From Lysobacteraceae bacterium (lineage in GTDB: Bacteria; Pseudomonadota; Gammaproteobacteria; Xanthomonadales; Xanthomonadaceae), in the NCBI GenBank assembly GCA_026005075.1, contig BPKJ01000002.1, positions 62,001 through 126,000 of the forward strand: a stretch of DNA of 64,000 nucleotides, in the 5' to 3' direction. How positions within the stretch are numbered: the first letter of the stretch is position 1; each line of letters starts with the position of its first letter. A model generated the notes under the pieces. The model had not been told where the DNA came from. It did not search any database and saw only the letters and a program-made list of their open reading frames with translations. Of the stretch, positions 7,727 through 16,982 are shown piece after piece. The translations under genes and the position numbers were made by a program.

Positions 7727-8440
7727 CTAGCCGCCAGGGCCGGCTCGGTCCCCCGCCTCCAGCGCCGCCAGGCGCTCGGCGGTGCCGACGTCGGTCCATG
7801 CCCCGCGGTGCAGCTCGCCGGTCACCGCCCCGCGCCGCATCGCCGCGCGCAGCAGCGGCGCGAGGCGGAACCGCGGTGGCTGGCGGTCGGCCTCGGGCAG
7901 GGTGCCGATGACCTCCTCCCATCCGTCCAGCAGGGCCGGATCGAAGCAACCGATGCCAGCGTAGGTCAGCCGGGGCTCCCCTTCCGCGTGCAGCCGGCCA
8001 TCCGCGGCGAGGTGGAAGTCGCCCGCGGGCGCGTGCTCCGCGGCAGGCACCATCACCAGATGAGCCAGCCCCAGCGGCCGCCGCGGGAGGCGGCAGAAGT
8101 CGAAGTCCGTGAAGACATCGCCGTTGACCAGCCAGAACGGCTGTCTGCCCAGGACTGGCAAGGCGTGCAGCAGGCCGCCCCCGGTCTCCAGCGGACGCGG
8201 GCCCTCGTCCAGGAAACGCAGCACCAGCCCCCAGCGCGCGCCATCACCAAGGGCCCGCGGCAACTGCTCGCCCAGCCAGGACGTGTTGATGACCACCTCT
8301 TCCACCCCGCAGGCCGCGAGCTTCTCCAGATGCCAGACGATCAGCGGCTTGCCGCGGACCGGAACCAGCGGCTTGGGCAGGCGATCGGTGAGCGGGCGCA
8401 GACGCTCGCCGCGGCCGGCGGCGAAGATCATGGCTTTCAT
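7727..8440 (-). CDS. murU: N-acetylmuramate-1-phosphate uridylyltransferase
   Basis: A nucleotidyltransferase of 237 residues that joins UTP and MurNAc-1-phosphate to give UDP-MurNAc in the recycling route that bypasses de novo MurA/MurB (and fosfomycin). The N-terminus MKAMIFAAGRGERLRPLTD is the G-x-G-x-R nucleotide-binding motif. The following PKPLVPVRGKPLI and the LVNGDVFTDFDF metal site match MurU. The ATG at 8440 has a GGAGGAAGG site upstream. In relatives murU follows amgK directly. Here amgK ends about 12.3 kb away on the same strand in the expected order, with the CRISPR cassette between. Confidence 0.86.
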   Translation of the reverse strand: MKAMIFAAGRGERLRPLTDRLPKPLVPVRGKPLIVWHLEKLAACGVEEVVINTSWLGEQLPRALGDGARWGLVLRFLDEGPRPLETGGGLLHALPVLGRQPFWLVNGDVFTDFDFCRLPRRPLGLAHLVMVPAAEHAPAGDFHLAADGRLHAEGEPRLTYAGIGCFDPALLDGWEEVIGTLPEADRQPPRFRLAPLLRAAMRRGAVTGELHRGAWTDVGTAERLAALEAGDRAGPGG

Positions 8441-8660
8441 GGTCCTGGTGCCCTTCCTCCGGACAGCGGTGCCGGCTTGGGTGGTGCGCATTCCACCATG
8501 CCATCGATGCGCGTGGCCATGGCTTGGGGGTGAGCCAGTGAGAGGTCGTCGGGGAGCGCAGGCCGCAGGCCCCATCCTGCTCACGGCAAGCTTGCATGGC
8601 TGCCAGAACGGGATTCCGTGTGGCACGCTTTCAGGGCCCGGAAACTTGGAGGAAGTCCGG

Positions 8661-10238
8661 ATGGGGGTAGGCAAGGGGAAACGATCTCCGGCGGTCGATC
8701 CGCGTCAGGAGCTGGAGCGGATTCGTGCACGACCCGCAACGGCGGAAGTCGTCACCTGCCAGTGCACCTTGGTAACGCCCATGTTCGGCGGCGGAGTCAA
8801 GGCCGGTGAAGTCGACAGAAGCATGCCGATCCGTGCCACGGCCGTCCGCGGCCAGTTGCGCTTTTGGTGGCGCCTGTTGAACCGAAATGGCCCTGATGGC
8901 CGGACGCGTGACCGCAAGGCCTTGTTTGCGGAGGAGCGCGCGATCTGGGGTGGTCTTGGGGATGGGAGGGACGGCGGGCTGACCAAGAGTCAGGTGGTCG
9001 TACAGGTCAGGGCCGCAACGGAGCTCAGGTACGCGCCCGCTGCGGAATACCCTTCGGGGAGGCCATTTCCGATCTGGTCCCCCAAGAGCAAGGGCTACGC
9101 CTTGTTCCCCGCGGCGAATATCGGCGGCGGAAACGGCGCCCCCAGGCGTGCGGCCGAACTGCTGCAGCCCGGTGCACGTTTCGAGCTGCGGCTGGTACGC
9201 GGTGATGGCCTGTCGGACGGGCAATGGCAGCAAGTGCTGGCCGCGTTGCACTGGTGGGCGGTCTTTGGTGGTGTCGGTGCCCGTACCCGCCGGGGGCTAG
9301 GGGCGCTCCAGGTGGACTGTAACGGCGAGCCATTGCTGTGTCCCACGAAGGAAGAGCTGGACTCGAACGGATGTACGCTGGTCGTGCGCCAGCCCATGTC
9401 GAATGCCCATGCGGCATGGTTGGCCGCCATCGAAAAGCTCATGGAATTCCGTCAGGGCGTGGGTGTCGGACGCAACCCGCCCGCCCATCGGGCCAACAAC
9501 AAGAGCCCAGCCGGTCGCTCCCGCTGGCCGGAGCCCGACACCATCCGGAAATTGACCGGTCGCGCCGCGCCGGCGCATCCGCCCGAGCATCCGGCTTGCG
9601 GCCTGTTCCCGCGGGCGATGTTCGGCCTGCCGATCATCACCCATTTCAAGGACAAAGATGATCCCCTGGACACCTCCTTGCAGCCGGTGCCCCCCGGACG
9701 TTCTGCGGCGGCCGAGCGCATGGCCTCGCCCCTGATCCTGCGTCCGCTGCGCGTCGATAAGGACCAGTGGGCGCCGGCCGCGTTGCTCCTGCCCCATGAA
9801 CACGTGTTGGAGATGGGCCTTCAATTGCTGCAGGGCGCACGACCGGTCAGTGGTGTGATGCGGCCAGACGAATGGTGGCAGCCCGAAAAGGCAAGCCTGA
9901 TTCCCCCGCTCAGCGCCTTCGGAAAGGAAAAGAATCCGCTGGAAGCGTTCCTCGAGGGTTTTGCCCAGGGGAGGTGGCCAAAGCCGTCCAAGTCCAAGGT
10001 TCCCGAGGCGGTGCGTGTGCTGGAGCGTCCGAACCTCAAATTGGTCGGCAAGGCCTTGGAAATCATGCCGGCCGACGGGTCGCGAAAGATCACCTTCGTG
10101 CAAGAGGACCTGTCCCGTTGTCTGGCCGCGCTCTCCGCCTACGCGCGGGGGCGCCTAGGCCAGGGTAAGCTTTTCAATCGCTTGCGGTTGACGCTCCGAG
10201 GAGACGCCTTCATGGCCTTGAAGGAGTACTCCGAATGA
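8661..10238 (+). CDS. cmr1: Type III-B CRISPR-associated RAMP protein Cmr1
   Basis: A Cas7-family subunit of 525 residues that caps the 3' end of the crRNA in the Cmr complex. The N-terminal block CQCTLVTPMFGGGVKAGEVD followed by PIRATAVRGQLRFWWRLL is the diagnostic Cmr1 signature. A second RAMP-like half follows (WWAVFGGVGARTRRGLGAL is a glycine-rich RAMP loop). A TTGGAGGAAG site precedes the ATG at 8661. The 220 bp upstream, between it and murU, must hold the operon promoter, but no convincing -35/-10 pair was seen. The stop overlaps cas10 (ATGA). Confidence 0.93.
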   Translation: MGVGKGKRSPAVDPRQELERIRARPATAEVVTCQCTLVTPMFGGGVKAGEVDRSMPIRATAVRGQLRFWWRLLNRNGPDGRTRDRKALFAEERAIWGGLGDGRDGGLTKSQVVVQVRAATELRYAPAAEYPSGRPFPIWSPKSKGYALFPAANIGGGNGAPRRAAELLQPGARFELRLVRGDGLSDGQWQQVLAALHWWAVFGGVGARTRRGLGALQVDCNGEPLLCPTKEELDSNGCTLVVRQPMSNAHAAWLAAIEKLMEFRQGVGVGRNPPAHRANNKSPAGRSRWPEPDTIRKLTGRAAPAHPPEHPACGLFPRAMFGLPIITHFKDKDDPLDTSLQPVPPGRSAAAERMASPLILRPLRVDKDQWAPAALLLPHEHVLEMGLQLLQGARPVSGVMRPDEWWQPEKASLIPPLSAFGKEKNPLEAFLEGFAQGRWPKPSKSKVPEAVRVLERPNLKLVGKALEIMPADGSRKITFVQEDLSRCLAALSAYARGRLGQGKLFNRLRLTLRGDAFMALKEYSE

Positions 10239-12061
10239 GCCACCACCTCATCGAGATTTCTTTTGGTCCGGTCCAAAGCTTCATTGCCGCCGCACGGCGT
10301 AGCCGTGATCTGTGGGCCGGTAGCCGCTTCCTCTCGGAAGTGGTGCGTGCCGCGGCGAGGCAGTTGCTGAAAGATGGTGCAACGCTCATCTACCCCACGG
10401 CCGCTACGGTGGACAAGGACCAGGGCAGCAACCTCTCGAACGTGATCCTCGCCAGGGTGCAGGAAGTCGATGCCGCGCGCGTGGCCAAGCTCGTGGCCGC
10501 CGCCCAGCAGGCAGGACGCGAGCGCCTCAAAGAGCTGGCCGAGGAGGAACGGCAGGAGTGGAAGCGTGTGGCACCGGCGTTGCGGGAAGCGCTTTGGAAT
10601 CAGCAGGTAGCCGGGGCCTTGGAGAGCTATTCCGCTTGGTCGGCATGGGACGGGACGGATGAGGGCTACCGCGCCAGTTACGATGCCTTGAAGACGGCCT
10701 TTGCTCAACGCAAGAACACCCGCGACTTTGCGCCGGCACCCGCGCTTTCCCGAGAGGATGCAGGCCTACCCAAGTCCTCGCTGGACGGTGCCAACGAGTC
10801 TGTTTTGCCCAGAGACCGGCCGCTGGAGATGGTGCGCAGGATGGGCATTTCTGACGGCGAGCAGCTGGATGCGCTGGGATGCATGAAGCGGTCCTTCGGC
10901 CGCCGGGAGGATTTCACCGCGCTGCCACGTCTTGCGGCCGATCCTTGGTTGCGGCAGCTTGCGGCCCATGCGCCGCCCGAACTCGAGGCCTTGAATCGCG
11001 CCTACGAGCCGCTGGTGGCCTTGGGCCTTGCGACCCGGTGCGAGGGCAACGAGGGCGCCTATCGCGACTTTCCCTACGATGCCGGTTTGCTGTTTGGCGG
11101 CAGCCTTGCGACGGCGCGCCAGCGCGCGCACGACGAGGACGAGCGGAGGGCGCTCAATGCGCTTGCCGAGGTGCTCGGTCGCATCGGTAGCCAGCCTTGC
11201 CCCTACGTCGCCTTGATGATGGCCGACGGGGACCGGATGGGGGTCTTCGTCGATCGCTGTCGCAACCCGACACAACACGCCGCCGTGTCGGACGCGATCG
11301 CCGGATTCGCCAACCAGGTTCCCGCCTTGGCTCGGGCTCATCACGGTCATGCCATCTACAACGGTGGTGAGGACCTGATGGTCGCATTCCCCCTGGATAC
11401 GGTGGTCGAGGCGGCTTGCGCTTTGTCCCGTGCCTTCGATGCGGCCGTGGGCGGGTTGGTAGAGGAGTTGATCGTGCGGCCTGGCCTGAGGCGAGAGGGC
11501 GTACCGACCCTGCGCGCCGGGGTGGCGATCTGCCACGTGACCGAGCCCATGGGGTACATCCGCGAGTGCGCCGAGCGGGCCGAGAAGTTCGCCAAGGGCG
11601 ATGCAGGGAGCGCCAGCCAAGGCCATGCGCTTGGCTTGCGACTGCACATTCGCGCCGGACACGAGGTGGCACTGCGGCTACCCTTTTCGGACCAGGCAGG
11701 TTTCGAGGCTCTCGCACGTTGGACCGAGGCCTTTGCGCAGGGGGAACTTCCCAGTCGTGTGGCCTACGACACGCGCAGCATCGGCCTCACGATGCAGCGC
11801 ATGCATCGGGACGGGTGTGGGGACGAACAAGGTCCCTTGTCGCCGGTGCTGCTCGAGATCGCAGACACCGAGTTCCGGCGTGTGCTGGACCGTGCGCAAG
11901 AACGCGGTGGGCGTAAGCCGGTTGCAGCAGCGCTCGCCGATGCGCTGGCCGCGCGGGCTGCTGCGCTCGGCAGCTACGTTCGACTGGGCGATGAGTTGGT
12001 GCTGGCGCGCTGGCTTTCGGCCAGGGCCAAGGCCGATCTGCCTGAGCGGCTTGGGAGCTGA
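10235..12061 (+). CDS. cmr2: Cas10/Cmr2, type III-B CRISPR polymerase-cyclase subunit (no HD domain)
   Basis: The large subunit of the Cmr complex, expected to make cyclic oligoadenylate when target RNA binds. It has 608 residues and begins directly with ISFGPVQSFIAAARRSRDLWAGS, the block that follows the HD nuclease domain in longer Cas10 proteins, so the HD domain is absent. Palm blocks are MADGDRMG (329-336) and YNGGEDLMVAF, with GGED at 377-380 where GGDD is usual. The metal-binding second Asp is kept and the first is Glu. No paired CxxC zinc ribbon is visible. DNA cleavage by this protein is therefore unlikely, while cyclase activity is plausible. Confidence 0.92.
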   Translation: MSHHLIEISFGPVQSFIAAARRSRDLWAGSRFLSEVVRAAARQLLKDGATLIYPTAATVDKDQGSNLSNVILARVQEVDAARVAKLVAAAQQAGRERLKELAEEERQEWKRVAPALREALWNQQVAGALESYSAWSAWDGTDEGYRASYDALKTAFAQRKNTRDFAPAPALSREDAGLPKSSLDGANESVLPRDRPLEMVRRMGISDGEQLDALGCMKRSFGRREDFTALPRLAADPWLRQLAAHAPPELEALNRAYEPLVALGLATRCEGNEGAYRDFPYDAGLLFGGSLATARQRAHDEDERRALNALAEVLGRIGSQPCPYVALMMADGDRMGVFVDRCRNPTQHAAVSDAIAGFANQVPALARAHHGHAIYNGGEDLMVAFPLDTVVEAACALSRAFDAAVGGLVEELIVRPGLRREGVPTLRAGVAICHVTEPMGYIRECAERAEKFAKGDAGSASQGHALGLRLHIRAGHEVALRLPFSDQAGFEALARWTEAFAQGELPSRVAYDTRSIGLTMQRMHRDGCGDEQGPLSPVLLEIADTEFRRVLDRAQERGGRKPVAAALADALAARAAALGSYVRLGDELVLARWLSARAKADLPERLGS

Positions 12062-12067
12062 GCGCGG

Positions 12068-13207
12068 ATGAGCATGCAGACCTATCGACTGACACCGAAG
12101 GCACCGCTGGTCTTCCGAACGGGCAAGCCTTTCCTCGCCGGCACCCGTGACCGGGCCCACTACCCATGGCCCTCGGCTTGGGCCGGTATGTTGCGCACCC
12201 ACTACATGGACCACCACGGCATGGGTCCCGAATCGGCAGAGGCGCTTTTGCAGCTGCCCGCCCACGGGGCCTTGCTGGCCGCTTGCAGCATGGATGGCCG
12301 TCTTAGCCTGTGGCTGCCGAAGCCCGCGGACGCCATCGCGCTGGCAGGCACGGAGGCAAACGGAGCCGATGCCCAGGAGGTGTCTTTTCTGCGGCTAACG
12401 CCCATATCCGCGCCGGCCGGCACGGGCAGTGATCTGCCCACTGGCTTGTTGCCGGTGGGCCTTCCTGGAAAGGAGAAAGGCAAGCCCAGGAGCAGCCCCG
12501 CCTTCTGGCCCCTTGCCGACTACCTCGATTGGGCGGAAGGCAAACCGGTGGCGGTTGCGCTTTCCGGCAGGCGCCTGGCGAATACCTTGACCCTGCCGGA
12601 AGAGGAGACGCGCACCCATGTCAGCGTGGACCCGCAAACGGAAGCTGCCGTGGAGGGCCGGCTGTTCCAGACCGCGGCACTGGACTTCGCCCCCCGGCCC
12701 AAGCTCGGTGCAGGCTGGGTGTTCGTGGGACGTGGCCCGGCCGGGCTGCCTTCGGGGCTGGTGACCTTTGGCGGTGAGCGGCGTCTGTCGGTACTGGAGC
12801 CCGCCGACGATGGCATTTTTGCCGTGCCGTCGGCCTTGCAGGAACCGCTCAGCAAGGCCCGTGGGATGGCGGTGACCTTGGCCACGCCGGCCGTGTTCTC
12901 GGCCGGCTGGCGACCGGGCTGGTTGGAACAGAACCTCACCGGACAGTGGCCGGATAGCCCGCTTCGCGTCCGCTTGCGTGCTGCGGTCGTGGAACGCTGG
13001 CAACCCGTCTCGGGCTGGGATCTGCGTGCCCGTGCACCCAAGCCGATGCGCCGTGCCGTGGCGGCAGGGGCCACCTACTGGTTTGAGGTTCTGGACGGCG
13101 ACATCGATCCCGCCCGCCTCTGGCTGCAGCCGATCAGCGACGCGGCGCAAGACCGTCGCGATGGGTTCGGGCTGGCCGTGCTGCGCCCGTGGACGCCCCT
13201 TTCCTGA
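12068..13207 (+). CDS. cmr3: Type III-B CRISPR-associated protein Cmr3
   Basis: A Cas5-like RAMP subunit of 379 residues that binds the 5' handle of the crRNA together with Cas10. The start LTPKAPLVFRTGKPFLAG and PWPSAWAGMLRTHY is the Cmr3 signature. The C-terminus contains the DGFGLAVLRPW turn common to the family. The start is 6 bp after the cas10 stop. An ATG two codons downstream (12074) is an equal alternative. It belongs to the cmr operon in the standard order. Confidence 0.92.
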   Translation: MSMQTYRLTPKAPLVFRTGKPFLAGTRDRAHYPWPSAWAGMLRTHYMDHHGMGPESAEALLQLPAHGALLAACSMDGRLSLWLPKPADAIALAGTEANGADAQEVSFLRLTPISAPAGTGSDLPTGLLPVGLPGKEKGKPRSSPAFWPLADYLDWAEGKPVAVALSGRRLANTLTLPEEETRTHVSVDPQTEAAVEGRLFQTAALDFAPRPKLGAGWVFVGRGPAGLPSGLVTFGGERRLSVLEPADDGIFAVPSALQEPLSKARGMAVTLATPAVFSAGWRPGWLEQNLTGQWPDSPLRVRLRAAVVERWQPVSGWDLRARAPKPMRRAVAAGATYWFEVLDGDIDPARLWLQPISDAAQDRRDGFGLAVLRPWTPLS

Positions 13208-13231
13208 ATTTCTCGGAGGACGGATTCCCCC

Positions 13232-14110
13232 ATGAAGAGCCTCGCTTTCCATCTGCACGCCCTCTCCGCTCTGCACGTGGGCATTGGGCAGGCCATCGGC
13301 ACGGTGGACCTGCCGATCGCCCGCGAGCGCGCCACCCAGTTGCCCTTCGTCCCGGGCTCCGCGATCAAGGGTGTTCTGCGTGCGACGTGCAGCGACCGCC
13401 CGCACGCGACCGCCTTGTTCGGTCCCGAATCCATCCGCAGCAACGATGACGCCTTTGCCGGTGCGCTGGCCATCGGCGATGCCCGTCTGCTGCTCTTGCC
13501 GGTGCGCTCACTGGCCGGCGTGATGGCTTGGGCGACCTGTCCCTTCGTTCTGCGCCGTTACGCCGACGACCTGAAACTGCTGGGCCGCGAGACGCCCCGC
13601 CTCCCGGACCTTGTTCCAGGCCATGCCCGGGTGGGGGTGGGGTCCTCCCTGTATGTCGGCAGGTCGGGAAAGCTCGTCCTCGACGATCTGGACATCGATG
13701 CTCAGGAAGATGCCTCGGCCCAGGCCTGGGCAAAACATTTCCGCGAGGTGCTGTTCCCGGGAGATGCTGGCGCGGAGAGGCACTTCGATCCGCGCTTTGT
13801 GGTCCTCGCCGATGACGAGTTCGTTTTCCTGGCCGAAACCGGTACCGAGGTCCGCGCGCGCGTTCGCATCGATCCCCAAAGCGGCACCGTGAAGCAGGGC
13901 GCGCTCTGGTACGAGGAGAACCTGCCGGCCGAGTCCGTGTTGTGGGGGCTGATCGGCGTAGGGCCCTCGCGTGAACCCAAGCAGGCGGCCGATGCCGGGG
14001 CCATGGCCGAGGCCTTCCGGGCGGCGGTGGGGACCCATCGAAGCCTACAACTGGGCGGCAAGGCTTCCGTTGGCCGGGGGCTGGTCCGTTTCCGCCTGCT
14101 GGAGGCCTGA
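13232..14110 (+). CDS. cmr4: Type III-B CRISPR-associated RAMP protein Cmr4, target-RNA nuclease
   Basis: The Cas7-family backbone subunit of 292 residues, which forms a filament on the crRNA and cuts target RNA at 6-nt steps. The catalytic aspartate is present as D26 in IGTVDLPIARE, the same position as in the studied archaeal Cmr4. PFVPGSAIKGVLRATC is the RAMP glycine block. A TCGGAGGACGG site precedes the ATG. RNA cleavage by the complex should be functional. Confidence 0.94.
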   Translation: MKSLAFHLHALSALHVGIGQAIGTVDLPIARERATQLPFVPGSAIKGVLRATCSDRPHATALFGPESIRSNDDAFAGALAIGDARLLLLPVRSLAGVMAWATCPFVLRRYADDLKLLGRETPRLPDLVPGHARVGVGSSLYVGRSGKLVLDDLDIDAQEDASAQAWAKHFREVLFPGDAGAERHFDPRFVVLADDEFVFLAETGTEVRARVRIDPQSGTVKQGALWYEENLPAESVLWGLIGVGPSREPKQAADAGAMAEAFRAAVGTHRSLQLGGKASVGRGLVRFRLLEA

Positions 14111-14115
14111 GCGTC

Positions 14116-14487
14116 ATGAAGACACGCACGCAGCGGTTCGCGGAGGCAGCGCTGGCGGCGGTCAAGGCCGTCGGCCAAGCGCACCAGCGGGAATACAAGG
14201 CCCGTGCTGACGGTTTTCCGGTCATGGTCATGCAGTCCGGTCTGACCCAGGCGCTCGGCTTCCTGATCGGCAAGGGGGATGTCTGCCGCCAATACGCAGA
14301 CGATGTGGCACGGATTCTGGGTCGAGCCAATGCGATGGAGCTGCAGGATGCGGCGCTTGGTGCGGACCTTGCCGAATACCGGCGGTTGACGCGCGAAGTG
14401 CTGGAAGTCGCGGCCTTGATCAAACGTTACGGGCAGGTGCACCTCAAGCCCCTGGCAACGAGTGAGGAGGTGAGCCATGCCGGTTGA
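14116..14487 (+). CDS. cmr5: Type III-B CRISPR-associated protein Cmr5
   Basis: The small subunit of the Cmr complex, 123 residues and mostly alpha-helical, which lines the filament alongside Cmr4. The features seen are the TRTQRFAEAALAAVKAV opening helix and the conserved middle SGLTQALGFLIGKG, both typical of Cmr5. It starts 5 bp after cmr4 and overlaps cmr6 by 11 bp, so translation is probably coupled. Confidence 0.9.
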   Translation: MKTRTQRFAEAALAAVKAVGQAHQREYKARADGFPVMVMQSGLTQALGFLIGKGDVCRQYADDVARILGRANAMELQDAALGADLAEYRRLTREVLEVAALIKRYGQVHLKPLATSEEVSHAG

Positions 14488-15247
14488 ACTGGTCCGCAGG
14501 TCGGTTCGTCGGCTGGCGGATAGCGGTTGGAACCGGGAGCCCAATCCCGGCTTGGTGATTCGCCGTGGCCTGCAGCGCTGGGATGGGGCAGGTCAGGGCG
14601 GGGCAGGGGCTGACAAGGAGCGCCTTATCGCCCGGCTCGCCGGCGTTCGGGCGTCCGGGGTCTATGAGTGGGCCTTTGATCGTTGGTGCAAGGCCACTAC
14701 GGGCGAGGCGTTCGATGCGCAGGAACTGGCCCTCGTCGGCCGGCTCTACATTGGTCTCAGTCGCGACAACCCGCTGGAGACCGGTGTTTCCCTCAGTCAT
14801 GCCTTTGGTATGCCGCTGTTGCCTGGAAGTGCCCTCAAGGGCGTGGCTCGAGCCGCTGCACGCGCTGCCGGGATGGATGCCGAGGTCGAAACTTATCTAT
14901 TCGGCTCGAACCCGGACGAGACGGGTGCGGACGAGGCCGACCATGAAGTCGCCGCCGTGGTTTTCCACGATGCTTGGTGGGTCCCGTGCGGTGACGCCAA
15001 GCCTTTCGCGCTCGAGCGGGTGACCCCTCATCACACGGAGTACTACGCCGGGGCCATTGCCGATGCGACCGATTTCGACAGCCCGGTGCCGGCTGCCCAA
15101 ATCGCGGTGCAGGGGGCCTTCCGGTTCGTGGTCGAGGGGCCTGAGGGCTGGCGCGCGTTGGCGATGGGCATGCTGGTGCGCGCCCTCACGCTGAGCGGTG
15201 TGGGAGGCAAGACCACGTCCGGCTATGGCCTGTTCGCCGCGCCGTGA
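14477..15247 (+). CDS. cmr6: Type III-B CRISPR-associated RAMP protein Cmr6
   Basis: A Cas7-like RAMP of 256 residues that caps the Cmr4 filament with Cmr1. The features seen are a helical N-terminus, GVSLSHAFGMPLLPGSALKG (the RAMP glycine motif with the conserved G-S-x-x-K-G) and a C-terminal GVGGKTTSGYGLF loop, all characteristic of Cmr6. It is the last gene of the cmr run. The CARF nuclease follows after 113 bp on the same strand. Confidence 0.93.
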   Translation: MPVELVRRSVRRLADSGWNREPNPGLVIRRGLQRWDGAGQGGAGADKERLIARLAGVRASGVYEWAFDRWCKATTGEAFDAQELALVGRLYIGLSRDNPLETGVSLSHAFGMPLLPGSALKGVARAAARAAGMDAEVETYLFGSNPDETGADEADHEVAAVVFHDAWWVPCGDAKPFALERVTPHHTEYYAGAIADATDFDSPVPAAQIAVQGAFRFVVEGPEGWRALAMGMLVRALTLSGVGGKTTSGYGLFAAP

Positions 15248-15360
15248 TCCGGTTCTTCCCGGTGTTGCATGCCCCGCGCATGCTGAGCCGCACCAGGCGC
15301 TCGGATCCGGTGACCTGACTGGGTCGAAACCTGGCAGCTTGGGCGGTGAGGTGGCAGCAC

Positions 15361-16977
15361 GTGAGTAGGCTTGGTTCTGCCGATGCGTGGTTGCAGCGGC
15401 TGCGTGATGCAGCGCAGCCGGTTCGGCTGTTTCTCCTCGCAGGTGAGCAGGTCACGCCCAATGCAGAGGCGGTGGCCTTGCTCGCCCAGTGGGTGCCGCT
15501 GGCCTCGGTACACGTGGCCTGTACCAAGGACGAGCGCCGATCGCTGGCGCCAGCCAAACGGCTTCGGCAGCTGATCCAGTCCGATGCGTTCCGCACGCCG
15601 TTCGGGAACGTCAAGAACATCAAGGTGGTGCTCAGCGAGCCCGGCCTGGATGTGTTGCCGCAGGCGGTCCGCGCGTGGTTTCTGGCGGAACGGCAGCGTT
15701 ACCCCCATTCGTTGTGGGTGCTGAACCTGACCGGGGCATTGAAATCGATGAACTATGGGCTTCTCGATTTCGTCGGCGAGGAGGATGTTCTTGCCATCTA
15801 CCGCGAGATCGTGGGTGGCTGGTTTGCCTTGTTACGCGATAGCGAGGGTGTGACGGCCTCGCCCCTCGCTACGCTGAACCAGCACGTGCAGCTGATCGAT
15901 CGCGTGCCCCTGCTGGCGCTGGTGCAGGCCCAGTATGGCAGTGTCGGAGAGCGCGAGGCCGTGCTGAACCTGTCGGCCTCGGAGCTGCCCCCGGTGCCTG
16001 ACGCGGTCGCCCTGACCCGAGCGCTGTGCGAGAAAGGATTCGAATGGGAGGCTGCATTCGCCGCCGTCGGCCTTGACACGTCCTCGTCCGGGAAGGGCCA
16101 TTACCTCGAGCGCTTCGTCTGCGCCTTGCTGGCCGAGGCGGGTATCGGGAACATCGCTTGGTCCGTGGTGTCCGCCAACGAACAAGGTGTGAGGTCGATG
16201 GAGGTAGATGTGTTGTTCCGTCACAGGGGGACGCTGTGGACGGTGGACTGCAAGTTGCCGGATGCCAAGGCCGAGCCGGCGTACGAACAGATCCGCGTTG
16301 CCATCGATGCGGCGGAACGCCTAGGGGGGAGCGGGGCGCGGGCGATTCTGCTGCGGCCGAGCTGGGAGCCCGATGCGACCCGTCGTGCACTGGCCAAGCG
16401 TTCAGGTGCCGTGATCCTGGATCGAGAGGAATGCGCAAGGCTGGTGGACGCCCTCGCCGATGTGCTCGGTCTTGCGCCGCTGCCGCCAAGTCTGGTCGAG
16501 ATCAAGTCGCTGCTGGAGAGCTACCATGACTGCCACGGCAACGTCCTGCTGGACCGTCGTCACCATCCGTGTTGGCTGCCGCGGTCGTCCCCCGAAAAGC
16601 TGCCGAATCTTCTCGAAGGCATCAAAGCGCGGATCGATCCTACCCGCGGCAATACGTTGGTGTTTGCTTTGGGCAGTGACGTGTTGCTGGCCGTCATCAA
16701 GCCCCAAGACGAGCAAACCGCGCGGGTGCCGCCGGTCGTGGCCGCCGGCCGTAAACGGAAAGAGGTTGAGAACTTCGAGGTCTTGGTATCCCGAAACGAC
16801 CTTCTGCTGTTGAGGGTGCGTCCCCCCCAAGGGCGCTCACCTCTCGATCTGACCTCGGCGCTGCTGGCGGGCTGTGAGGGAAGGGAAGTGTCGTTGGTGG
16901 CGCTGCGCAAATGGTTCCAGACGGCCGGTCATCCAGGCGACCGCGTGGGTGCCGGTAACCGCAAGGCGCGCGCATAG
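15361..16977 (+). CDS. Card1/Can2-like CARF-PD-(D/E)xK nuclease with C-terminal extension
   Basis: A probable cyclic-oligoadenylate-activated nuclease of the type III system, about 538 residues. The CARF domain is about residues 15-150, with GEQVTPNAEAV and the ligand-loop motif NLTGALKSMN (122-131, usually NxTGGTK). After a linker, GHYLERFVCALL matches the GGWFEExV helix of Card1. The nuclease core has D283 in MEVDVLF and D296-C-K298 in LWTVDCKL. In Card1 and Can2 the last motif is E-C-K. Residues from about 390 onward have no counterpart in those shorter (roughly 370-430 residue) proteins. GTG 15361 is chosen because a GGTGAGGTGG site lies ahead of it. GTG 15346 would add five residues. Confidence 0.85.
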   Translation: MSRLGSADAWLQRLRDAAQPVRLFLLAGEQVTPNAEAVALLAQWVPLASVHVACTKDERRSLAPAKRLRQLIQSDAFRTPFGNVKNIKVVLSEPGLDVLPQAVRAWFLAERQRYPHSLWVLNLTGALKSMNYGLLDFVGEEDVLAIYREIVGGWFALLRDSEGVTASPLATLNQHVQLIDRVPLLALVQAQYGSVGEREAVLNLSASELPPVPDAVALTRALCEKGFEWEAAFAAVGLDTSSSGKGHYLERFVCALLAEAGIGNIAWSVVSANEQGVRSMEVDVLFRHRGTLWTVDCKLPDAKAEPAYEQIRVAIDAAERLGGSGARAILLRPSWEPDATRRALAKRSGAVILDREECARLVDALADVLGLAPLPPSLVEIKSLLESYHDCHGNVLLDRRHHPCWLPRSSPEKLPNLLEGIKARIDPTRGNTLVFALGSDVLLAVIKPQDEQTARVPPVVAAGRKRKEVENFEVLVSRNDLLLLRVRPPQGRSPLDLTSALLAGCEGREVSLVALRKWFQTAGHPGDRVGAGNRKARA

Positions 16978-16982
16978 GGCGT

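Noticed and set aside
8441-8660. A sigma-54-like TGGCACG ahead of cmr1
   Set aside because: The -12 TTGC element is not present at the proper distance.
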